Source of the DNA: Sphaeramia orbicularis
Taxonomy: Eukaryota; Chordata; Actinopteri; Kurtiformes; Apogonidae
Direction: 5' to 3'
Assembly: GCF_902148855.1 (NCBI RefSeq)
Contig: NC_043963.1
Span: 28,968,605-29,032,604, forward strand
DNA length: 64,000 bases
The notes under the pieces were generated by a model. That model was not told where the DNA came from. It did not search any database and worked only from the letters and a program-made list of their open reading frames with translations. Positions 11,415-21,466 of the stretch are shown piece after piece. Positions within the stretch are counted from its first letter, which is position 1; each line of letters begins with the position of its first letter. The position numbers were made by a program, and so were the translations under genes.

Positions 11415-14400
11415 TCATATGAAATCACTAAAGTGATTGCAAGGTTGATCTGCTTTATGGATCTGCCTCTGGGGTTCGGTGACCGCCCGCCCTTCGCCTT
11501 GATCTGGAGCCAAGCGTTCTCCCAGTGCTTTAGCGAAGTGGTCGTCACTGAACCTGTGATGGACACCAGAGTTGGACTCTGGCTCTGACTTTTTGTAGTT
11601 TTTGCCCAGGCTGCGACGGAAGTGCTCCTCAATAACAGGGTCACAAACTGTGTTAGCTACAATACACAAAAGGAGACCAAACACATGGTTATTTAAAAGT
11701 ATGCAAAATAACATTCAATGCATATTCACAGACATAAGCCACTCTACAACCCTAATGCACAGTCTCTTGTATATTTTTATATTTTATGTAGGAAATTAAC
11801 AAAACCAATGCTTCATACATTTAGGTATTCAGTCTTTTGCTGTGACCATCAGTTAAAAAACATATACAGTGTTAGAAAGAACACTTAAAGCTCACCGTTG
11901 GCCTTCCTCTGATCTGCCAGTGGGGTCGGGGAGCACCCATTCATGTGGCAGTGTGAAAGGTTACAATTGCGATTGCTCGCTGGGGCACACGTAATTACAG
12001 AAGGACGATTCTGTAAATAAAATAGCATTGTTTTAGATTTTGAGGTCATATGAAAAGAATGAGGACTAAAATTAGTGAACCTTTGGCAAATGCAAATGTT
12101 GCCATGCACTGCTATGACACATTCAGCGGTATACTTCCACACACCAGGCTGCAGCACAGTTTGATTGTATCAACTCTCCCCATAGTAAACGTCTCTTACT
12201 GAGACAACGTTATGTTTGCTAGCAGGCTTGTTAAGGTGGTGAAAGTTGCTTTCAGCTGCTATTAAAGGTCTTTTAAGGTGATGTACCTGCTGACGTTCCA
12301 TGACAGACCTCTCTCGGCCTCCGACATCGAGACTGCTTTTAGTCAGGGCCAGAGGCTGATCTACAGCGTAGCCTGAGATGGAAGCATACAGGTGGTTTCC
12401 ATGGAGACCATTAGTGGAAGAAGTGATGTGATCGACAGGAATGTGATTGAAGCTCCAGTGTTCATTATGGTTTTCTCAACAGAGGGCCGGCCCCTTTAGA
12501 ATTAACATAAATAAATATACAAAAAACCATGAGCTACAGGTTCATAGATACATGATTATCAATGTTCTCCAGAAGATGACACTGCTGTGCTGTACTACTG
12601 GGGTTTATAAACTTTTTATTTTGAAGAAAGAAAGAGAAATTTCTCATCTCCTCCAGACCAGTCGTGCAAAAATTACCAACAGCTGTGACACGTACATTTT
12701 TACTTATTTTTCTGCCGTCGCAACACTGCACCCGGCATCTGGAACAAACAGTCCCAACTGAGAAAAAGAATAGTCTTCAGACCCTTCACTTGCATCAAAG
12801 AATTATACACTAGATAATCTTTTTCAGATTTAAAATACAAACAATAAGTTGTGCATGTCTCACACACACAGTCTATCTTTGGTAAAGATAGGGGGCACCT
12901 TCAGCCCATCTGCCCCCTTTCACATATGTCACACACTCATCTGCATCATAGTCCATTAGCATTACCGTAGCTGGGCTAGCAGGTTTATTTTGGTATGTTT
13001 CTAAAGCTAAATAAAAAAGTGATATCTCATTTTATTTATTGATAGCCTGGTACAAATATAACTTAATTCACTGCTGATCGACACTTACAATTGAGTGGCA
13101 AACAGCCTGCTCATTTTGGTCATGTGGTCCTCATCGGAGCTGATTCGCTCTTCCATTTGTTCTTCTCCATATTTCCGTTTGCTTGGACAGTGCGATGGAG
13201 GCCCAGTTACATTGGACACAGCAGTGGGCAGGGAGGCTGTCCTGGACTCATCTGGAAGAAAGGATTCCACAGCGCAAGTTATTCATTTAAGTTCAGAAAT
13301 AACCCAAGTTTCACCGCATTATTACCAAAAATATTACTCACGTCATGAACAACTGTTAGCAACAACAAATTACCAACCTGTGATTTATTGGTTAGCTTTT
13401 AGTCCATTATAATTTTACTACAATTTCCTGCTACAAATAACGACTTTTGCGAGGACATGACAAATTACTAACCATAATTTAAAGAGAATAATACAAGAGA
13501 AAAAGGAGCATTTGAGTCAAATCAAGCAAAAGTGAACATCAGTGTCAAAAATTTAAGTTTCACCTGTCATTTCTCAAATAGGCTCATTTTTTAGCTTAAG
13601 AACACTATTTTATGGAACTGTTCACAAAATTCAGTATCACTAGTGGAAAAAAAGATATAACTGATTATGTAAAGTTATACTTCTGACATATATGTAAATG
13701 CACTAGTATTAACTTTAATAATATTTTTTTTCTTGCATGTATAAGTGATATTTTAAGTCTGAATCTGTAGGAACTAATTATTCAAAAATACAAGAACATA
13801 AAAAGGTTTTTTCACAATCCAATAATTGTCAAATATCCTCTGATATTAGTTGTATATATCACTTCAGTGTAATATGTATGTTAAATAAAAGTTTATTAGC
13901 ATATTTGTAGTGTTCTAGTTCCCGCAAAGTCCTTTATGACAACTGAACACAAGTGACAAACTGTCCCCGTGTCACAACATATTTGTGTTCATAAAACTTA
14001 TCATTTAAACTTTTTTATCCAATACTGATCAAATAGCAGTTTAACATCATAGCTAAAGCCCTATGTTTCATTTAGTGTCAATTTCATACGAGAACAGCAT
14101 CTTTTCTACATTTGCGAAAAAGTGAGAAAAAAAAAGTTCATTTTGAGTCCCCATGTCACCCAGGAGTAATTTCTGTATTTTTACCCCCAATTTTTTAATG
14201 TAAATGCAACATGCATCATGTAACAGTACTATTGAGACCTATTCATACATGTATCTAAACATGGAGATAAGCTTTTAGTTTTTCGACACATAACTTATTG
14301 AACATAAATGTGTCCCAGTGTCACCGCTTGATCTAGCTCATTTATAACATATTACTGATATGGGACTCTCAAAGACCTTTAATGATCAAACACAATTAAT

Positions 14401-14854
14401 ATATCAATCCAGTCTAAATATATCACTGATGAAAAAAGTCTTAACACAGTGTCAGCTGATGCATCCTGGTTGGTAATGTTTGCTCTACTAGTTTAGAGTC
14501 ACAAACTATTTTCTACAGGTAGAAAGATTTTTTAACATAATGTATAGTGAATAAAACACTAACGAATCTAAGTTATTGTATCGGTATTGTTGCATTAGAT
14601 AGGTGTCATCTCAATACAGTAGTGCATCAATCTCACCCAGCTCTCACTCACATTCACTTTTAGGCATCTAAGGGTATCTGCTTAATTTATGCTGCTGGTA
14701 TGAAACGTTTACAACATGTAGTGTGGATTACACTACAACAAGTCTAAAAGCCATAATAACCTTCAAAACTACCTTCATAGTGCAATCTCCCGATGTTATT
14801 GTTCATCTTGTCCAGGAACTGAGAGTTCAACAGGTCCATTCTAGTGACTAGCAT
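11415..14854 (-). CDS. vgll4: Vestigial-like family member 4 (TEAD co-repressor)
   Basis: VGLL4 is a nuclear co-factor that binds TEAD through two Tondu (TDU) motifs and competes with YAP. Five coding exons read on the minus strand: 14854-14773 (start MLVTRMDLLNSQFLDKM, like human MLFMKMDLL), 13251-13089 (PSKRKYG...MTKMSRLF), 12452-12287 (NGLHGNHLYA...QPLALTKSSLD), 12010-11896 (NRPSVITCAP...CNLSHC) and 11656 onward (VCDPVIEEHFRRSLGKNY = TDU1, DDHFAKALG = TDU2). All junctions are GT-AG with matching phases, and the start exon's acceptor puts its 5' edge at 14926. In the last exon three single-base shifts appear: an extra G and a missing G bracket the linker expected to read VSITGSV, and an extra base after LGE moves WLQIKAK out of frame. 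The frame as read stops at 11415; the WLQIKAK frame stops at 11366. Family assignment is firm; the C-terminal tail is unresolved. Confidence 0.93.
13500..14640 (+). repeat. Old dispersed repeat in vgll4 intron, copy 1
   Basis: It shares scattered words in the same order with 31990-32930 in a syn2 intron: AATCAAGC(A/G)AAAGTGA, GGCTCATTTTTTAGCT, CTATTTTATGGAACTGTT, and a recurring GTCCCCGTGTCAC-like motif seen three times here. The two copies are highly diverged and I could not classify them. Confidence 0.5.
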
Positions 14855-15429
14855 TACACGAACGGGCTTATTGCTAACATTGATGTTAGCAAAGTTATGC
14901 TAGCAAAGAAGTCACAAACTTTGATCCTGAAAAAATGGAAGAAAAGCAGAAGAAAGTTAAATGGTTTGCGCAATAAAAACATCGCCGTCTCTTTGTGTAC
15001 AGCAGTTTGATGGAAATGCCCTGTGTTCAACTTCAGTTTAAGTGCTCAAACCATCGGTAAGCGCTACGCTGATGTTAGCAATGCTAGCTACTTTAAGCTA
15101 GGTTACATTAAGCTAATGCTCCACCAACTTCGTTTAGCTAGTAATACTACACGAGGAACCATAACTGGTTAATTAGTACGGATTAGTACGGAACAATAAA
15201 GCAAACTAACTACTCGTGTCATAATTAGCCGTCAAATTAGCACGGGATATCTAAAACGCGTTAGCTAACTTTTGACGCTATGACCTAAGCTCAGGTTAGC
15301 CGCGACAGCTAACGTGTAGCTTTAGCAAATAACTTTGTAGTTAGCGCGAGTTAGCTTACTTCCAGGTAACAAATCAACTAATAAAACTGAGTAAAATGTG
15401 AACCGAACCGCAACAACAATTGAACTTAC

Positions 15430-15700
15430 AGTCGGGTTAGATTCCGTGGATTTATTTCCAACAACAATAACTACAGTCTAGGAAATTTCACCTGAAACAA
15501 TCTTAAGTTAATTTACCTCCGACAAAATTAGCTTAGAGCCAGAATAACATCACAGTTAGCGTTAGCTCAACTCGCCTAAGCTCTGCGTCTGCGCACCGAT
15601 CCGACGCACTGCTCTGCAGACAAAGATTGATGCGTGGGCCTAGTGGAGGACGAAGCGGACACTGAAGCTCCCGTGGATCTGTCAGGCAACAAAACCTGCG
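15430..15700 (-). promoter_or_regulatory. vgll4: vgll4 first non-coding exon and promoter region
   Basis: On the minus strand a clean donor (CCCGACT|gtaagttc) ends an exon at 15430. Its acceptor partner is the TTTTTTCAG before 14926. Upstream is the only locally CpG-rich sequence (CTGCGTCTGCGCACCGATCC region, 15585-15660), so transcription probably begins near 15.6 kb. The transcription start itself cannot be seen. The first intron (about 14.87-15.56 kb) is packed with TTAGC/GCTAA words. Confidence 0.6.
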
Positions 15701-15716
15701 TCAACTTGTGTCGAAC

Positions 15717-16162
15717 TTAAGTTTGGTTCAAGGGCCACCTTCAACCCAATTTATCTCAAGAGGCCCAGGCCAGTAAAATATTAGCATAAAGATCTAAGTA
15801 ATGACAGCTCCAAATGTGTGTGTTTACTTTAGTGTCAAAAAAGTCAACTTTAATGATGAAAATAGCTACATTTACAGGATATCCTTTTACAAAACATGTG
15901 AATAACCTGAACAACCTAAAATTAGTGAAGTAAAAAATAAGTGTAATTTTAACAATATTATGCCTCATGTGCATTACAGTTCGGATCTACAAAAGTACAA
16001 AACATTTTGCAACAGGATAATATTGTTAAAATTTTAGAGTTTTGGAACTAAAATGAGTTTGTTACCCTTGACTGTTGATACTGTCAGTGAAATTTTGCAT
16101 TTCGCAAATTCATCCTGCATGGAAGATTGTAACCTGTGGCCCACAGGTGTTTGATACCCCTG
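15717..16162 (-). mobile_element. Non-autonomous hAT-like element (family A, copy 2), reverse
   Basis: In reverse orientation it shows the family's GGTTCAAGGGCCACC-type end and finishes TGTTTGATACCCCTG at 16162, the reverse of CAGGGGTNTCAAAC. The left terminus and its target-site copy are not recognisable, so the left end is degraded. Confidence 0.7.
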
Positions 16163-16375
16163 ACATACAGTCATAGTCAAAACTTATTTATGCAGCTCAT
16201 TTATAACAACATGACCAATATGCTTTAACATACCGCATGTATTTGGATGAAAGGGATGTTGTCTACATTGCATTTGTATATAAGTTATTTATTACAAAAA
16301 CGTTTGCTATAACTGTGTAACAGCACATCAGGAAAGAGGAAAAACTAAGGATCAGGCGTGTGTGTGACCCTATGC

Positions 16376-17256
16376 ACTGATTGGCTGGCATTCTGTGATG
16401 CTGCACCCTCATTGGCTGGCGTTCTGTAACGCTGTGCTCTCATTGGCTGGCGTTCTGTGACGCTGCGCTCTCATTGGGTGACGTTCTGTGACGCTCTGCT
16501 CTGATTGGCTGGTGTTCTGTGATGCTCCACTCTGATTGGCTGGCGTTCTGTGACACTGCGGTCTCATTGGCTGGCGTTCCGGGACACTGCGCTCTCATTG
16601 GCTGACGTTCTGTGACGCTCTGCTCTCACTGGCTGACATTCCATGATGCTGCGCTCTCATTGGCTGACGTTCTGTGATGGTGCGCTCTCATTGGCTGACA
16701 TTCTGTGGCGCTCTGCTCTGATTGGCTGGCGTTCTGTGATGCTGCGCTCTCATTGGCTGGCGTTAAGTGACGCTGTGCTGTCATTGGCTGGCATTCTGTG
16801 ACGCTGCGCTCTAATTGGCCGACGTTCTGTGATGCTCTGCTCTGACTGGCTGGCGTTCTGTGACGCTGCGCTCTCATTGGCTGATGTTCTGTGATGCTGC
16901 GCTCTCATTGGCTGGCATTCTGTGACGGTGCGCTCTCATTGGCTGATGTTCTGTGATGCTGCGCTCTCATTGGCTGGCGTTCCGTGATGCTGCGTTCTCA
17001 TTGGCTGGCGTTCTGTGACAGTGCGTTTTCATTGGCTGGCGTTCCTTGATGCTGCGCTCTTATTGGCTGACGTTCCATGACGCTGTGCTCTCATTGGCTG
17101 ACGTTCCGTGACGCTGCGCTCTCATTGGCTGGCGTTCCGTGACGCTGCGCTCTCATTGGCTGACGTTCCGTGATGCTGTGCTCTCATTGGCTGGTGTTCC
17201 GTGATGCTGCGCTCTCATTGGCTGGTGTTCTGTGACGCTCTGCTCTCATTGGCTGC
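16376..17256. repeat. 31-bp minisatellite, 29 units with CCAAT boxes
   Basis: The unit contains CTCATTGGCTGRCGTTC followed by YGTGAYGCTGCG. The ATTGG core recurs at 16380 and then every 31 bp to 17248, exactly 28 intervals with no register slip. I checked every position: 27 of 29 read ATTGG and two (16628, 16845) read ACTGG. Read on the other strand most units give CAGCCAATGAG, an excellent match to the NF-Y consensus. Many units also contain TGACG. It lies 0.7 kb beyond the vgll4 first exon. Open frames through it are artefacts of the 31-bp period. Confidence 0.97.
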
Positions 17257-18413
17257 TCAAAACAAATAAATGAATGAATGAAAAAAAAGCCTGTTTTGTT
17301 TTAAATCATGGCTTCCTGGTGCTTTTTAAGGCTAAAAACTCAAAAAATATTGTTCTAGGTAATTTGCAAATGCCCATGTTCCTGTGACTTTAATAAAAGA
17401 AGCCTTAAATCATCGCAACTTTCACCGCAATTTTTTGGAAAAGCTGCTGCAAAATCAGACATTTTAGGACACAACAATAAAAAAAATCCTGCGAAATCCT
17501 GGAGGGACTGCTTATGTATTACAGTCTACTGAAGAATCATACAACTGTATATCCAAGCAAAGTTAAAGGCAAAAGAGAGGAGTAAAAACAAGACAAGTCA
17601 TTTAAGACAGAAAATACAGTAAAGTTTTATTCTGATCTGATAGTCACAGTTATAGGTGTTGCATCATTAAAGCCACAAAAGTAATATTCTCTTAAATGTT
17701 AAAGCATAATTATAAAACATTTTCATAATGCTTCAGCCCTGCTTTCCATAAACTTATTGTCAGGAAAAATGGATTGCCAGGCTTTTTGTTGAGGTACATT
17801 TATTCATAACAACAATATGATATGTGAATTCATTTTCTGAATTAGCAGATAACTCTTTGAAAGGACAAATAAATGCTGACCTATGTGACATGCAGATGAG
17901 AAGTAAGACATGTAACAACACAAACATCACATAAAGATGAAAATGATTTAAAGACCAAGACATAAAAGACAGCACAAAAGAAAATGAAAGTAAATGATGT
18001 AACAAGAATATTATGGCGGAATTTGATAGAGCATTATGTAAAAATAAAAACTATGACAAAAATGATGTAAAAAATTAAACAAGAAGAGACTTAAGGTGGT
18101 GCAAGTGAAAATCTAGTCACTTATGGTATTTCATTGTTTATTTTTGTACATATGAGATACACATTTTGTTTTTCCTGGGTTTAGAACCAGTGCTTTAGCC
18201 AACACAAAACCACAGGACCTCTGTTAAGAAACAGTGCTGATGGTGAGAGATTGGAAATTTTACTGAGCTGTACATATTGTCTATATCTGCTGTTGAAATT
18301 AAAACAGTAAATGTTGCCGTTACGCGATGGTAGAAAAATGATAGGTTACAACAGAGCTATACATTGTAGAAGATGAGCATGTTAGTAATGTACACACAAC
18401 ACTGTAGAATAAT
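17257..18413. other. Intergenic, no gene seen
   Basis: AT-rich sequence without recognisable exons, between the minisatellite and the next transposon. Confidence 0.6.
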
Positions 18414-18421
18414 GAATTATC

Positions 18422-19298
18422 TAGAGCTGCAGCTATCAATTAGTTTTGTAATCGATTAATCTATCAGTTATTTTCTTCAGTTTGATTTGATTAAACATTT
18501 ATTTGAATAGGCAAAAAAAAAAAAATGCATAAATGTGAAAAAGACATGACTGAAAATGGCAAACAACTTGTCCTTTATTCCAGAACCAGCTGAAATGACA
18601 AGCACAAAAAGTATTAAAGTAAAAGAATATATAAGAAATAACAACAATAATAACCAGTATGAAAGTGTACATAAAAACATCTATAAATATATAGAAATAT
18701 ACAAAATATATATAAGAATAACTATATACAGTCACAGAAAAAAATATTAGACTACCTTTGTTTTCTTCAATTCTTGTTCATTTTAGCGCCTGTTACAACT
18801 AAAGGTACATTTGTTTGGACAAATATAATGACAACAACAAAAATAGCTCATAAGAGTTTAATTTCAGAGCTGATATTTAACCATTTTCCATGTTTTTTTT
18901 TGATAATAATCAAAATCCTTCAAATTCTTACATCAATAGCTATGACATTGTACTGCCAAAAACAGTGCTTTTAGGCATTCCATGTTTTCTTTTCTGTCTG
19001 TTTTAGTCACATGATACACACAGGAGTTAGTGCTTAATTGCATAACCATTGTTTTTGATAACTTTTGTTGGTCTAATCTTTTTTTGATGACATCTACAAA
19101 CAGTATGTGCACTGCAGTCTTCAACAAATTTGCATCCAACTAATATACAACTTTGTGGCGATCTTCATATCGTCATATGTATTATAATAAGCATTCGTAT
19201 GAAATGAATGAAGGAAACAATGCTTTGATTCAGGAAAATGTTATTAAATAATTTTTTAAATGCATTTGTCAATTAATTGATTACTCATTTCAGTTCTA
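18422..19298 (+). mobile_element. hAT-like MITE, TAGAGCTG ends, with nested insertion
   Basis: The left end is TAGAGCTGCAGCTATCAATT followed by an ATCGATTAATC block. The right end carries AATTAATTGATTACTC and CAGTTCTA, the inverted counterpart. Flanking 8-mers GAATTATC (18414-18421) and GAATTATG (19299-19306) differ by one base and fit an hAT target duplication. A Tc1-like MITE occupies its interior. Confidence 0.7.
18729..19100 (+). mobile_element. Tc1/mariner-like MITE, copy 1 (nested)
   Basis: It begins at a TA dinucleotide with CAGTCACAGAAAAAAATATT and shares its body, in inverse orientation, with 31022-31383 (for example GGTACATTTGTTTGGACAAA and AATTTCAGAGCTGATAT). The right terminus is degraded around TTGGTCTAATC. 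It is non-coding. Confidence 0.7.
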
Positions 19299-19306
19299 GA
19301 ATTATG

Positions 19307-21169
19307 TTTCCAGTGCAGACATTTAATACAAAAGGTCACTCTCATGTACAGTCTAATTTAAACATCCAAGATTAGAGCAAAAACATATGATCACAGCAGG
19401 ACTACAGCGATGGGCAGCCAGGTGTATGTTGGTTTATTTGTTCATTGAACCAGTTTCACCACCTGGTGGCATCCTACTAGTAGAAGATTCAGTCCACGCT
19501 GCAGAGCCAAGAACACCAAAGCCAATATGTCATTTTCAGACCATTTTAGTCTCAAAATATGTGAAAAAGAATAAGGTATACTTTGAAATAATTTTAGTTG
19601 ATGTTTTGATGGGAAGGCTTAAGCTTTCTCCCTGTTAGTGTGTGTATTACAGAGTAGACCTATAAATTAAAAATGGATTCGTACATGTAAGTGCAGCTTG
19701 TATTCACCATAAACACAAATACAGAAAAAACAATGGAAAGCTTATCTGTGCAAAAAAAAAAAAAAGTTCAGATTTAAGATCTTTAGTGCTCAATGGTAAA
19801 ACATACTTGGACTTTTAGACAACAAGCACATTGATCTGCAGAGTTAAAGCATTTAACAATTATTAAGAAGAATTTGCAGCATCCACTAGTATTAATTGTG
19901 CATTATGTTTCAGTGTATTTGGTGAAATTTGATATTTTCAATATTTTTATTAGCATAGATTATTTTTTTATCTACACTGGACCATATCTGTGTGTACAAT
20001 ATTAATCTCATAACACCCAGCTGAATGTACAAAAATATCACTTAGCCTGTCCTGCAAGTTTCAAAGGTAGAGTATGTTAAAACACACCAAGTATCAATAC
20101 TTCTTGTACTGTTCTGTATTTAGGAGAAAATGTCACTCATAATAATATATATACATGAATTCATTGTGTCAGCCCTGAAGTATGTGCGTAACAAATTGCG
20201 TAGCTAGCCCCTCGACTATATTTATGGTGACCTCTGAGCGTCACATTATTGATTTATTGATTTGTTTCTGACCCTGTTCAAAATCTGTAACCTCTGTGGT
20301 CTATAATGTACTTATTTCTGCATTCTTTTTCTGTAGACTCTAGATAGACTGTAAAGGAGGCTGTATTGTGCTTTAGAGCTGACTTTGTTAGGAGTTGCAG
20401 CGGCAATTTAATGTTTTTTTCTTTCTCATCTTTGAAGATCATTGAAAAATGATATTGTTGTTGTTGTTAATTAGGAGACCTATTATCTAAAATGTGGTAT
20501 GTAGTTTTTTTTTACATATAAGAATGAGAAGGTAGCTTCACATAGTTCATTTTTTAGTTATAACTATCTATAACCTCAGACCAGCTTAACTAAGACCCAG
20601 AAATGAATTTTTGTCCTCTGTAAGGGATGAGAGTTTCACAGCTTTACGTTAGAAAAAAAAAACAAAGAAATGCTGTACACAGCAAAGGACATGCCATTAA
20701 ATAAATAAATAAATCATATATCTGTAAAAAAAACTGTTGCATCATACTGTTTCCAATCAAGGCAATTATTTATTGTAAAAAAAAAAAAAAAAAGGATCAA
20801 ATTTTACTTTCCTGGGTCTTTTCTTTCATCTGATTTTACTACATTTACAGAACTCAGTGGTTTACTTGAGAAGGAAGGTTTAGTGCATGTCTCAGGGGAC
20901 TCTCAAGCTGCTGATGCTTCTCCTCCTGTTCAACAATTGCCCACTAGTCCTAACAGCCATTTTAGATTTCATGGCTGCATCCAGACACACAAAATGCCAG
21001 TGCAAAGAAAAATGAGCAAACCAGGAAGCAGGAGTTTGGTAATCGTGATGTAGTACTTGGTATACCCCCTTGCACTTAAGCTGGAAACCCCTCTTCTTTT
21101 CCATGGTGTGGTTCAAACAGGCATTACGCCTGTAAGGCAGTAGAAAATGGGGGAGGGGTAGAAAAGGCA
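19307..21169. other. Intergenic before syn2, no gene seen
   Basis: AT-rich sequence with short poly-A and AT tracts and the repeat at 20585-20815. I find no supported exon. Confidence 0.55.
20585..20815 (+). repeat. Dispersed AT-rich repeat, copy B
   Basis: Same family as 204-420. It starts near AACTAAGACCCAGAAATG and ends near TTTCCTGGGTCTT, which are inverted relative to each other, so a MITE with short terminal inverted repeats is likely. Confidence 0.55.
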
Positions 21170-21466
21170 GTGAGAGTGGTGAGAGGACGAGGACGAGAGG
21201 AGGAAGGAGAGCCGAGGCAGAGCATCGTTTGCAACGGTTGAGGAAAACATACCGTGAGCTGATTGGCTGAGGCGGTGTGTAGCGTCACTGCCAGTGAGGG
21301 GGAGCTCTGAGGATGCTCTGCTGAACTGGGAGGGAATACATTCGCTCTGAGTTTGCATTGAGAGCTCAGCCATTATCAGCTGTACACTGAGGACAGGGAC
21401 TCCTCTGCAGACTCCTTTTCCACACCTAGTGCTTGTTGATTAGCTCTCTTTCTCTCATTTGCAGCC
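21170..21466 (+). promoter_or_regulatory. syn2: syn2 promoter and 5' region
   Basis: Just upstream of the syn2 start lie an inverted CCAAT box (GCTGATTGGCTGAGG, about 21258), a CRE-like TAGCGTCACTG (about 21280) and a purine-rich stretch. At 21376-21396 a CAGC half and a GGACAG half are separated by 10 bp, which resembles the widely spaced form of the REST/RE1 site known in neuronal genes, but the left half is poor. A strong pyrimidine tract and CAG precede the start codon by 2 bases, so a spliced 5' leader is also possible. Confidence 0.5.

Noticed and set aside
16626-16877. Open frame with a His/Gln/Ser-rich repeated peptide
   Set aside because: It is the translation of the 31-bp minisatellite. 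The period is not a multiple of three, so the frame cycles and has no biological support.
21433-21466. Upstream extension of the syn2 frame starting at TTG
   Set aside because: There is no ATG. The family's [11 protein letters not shown] start is recovered at 21467 if one missing T is allowed, which is simpler than a non-AUG start.
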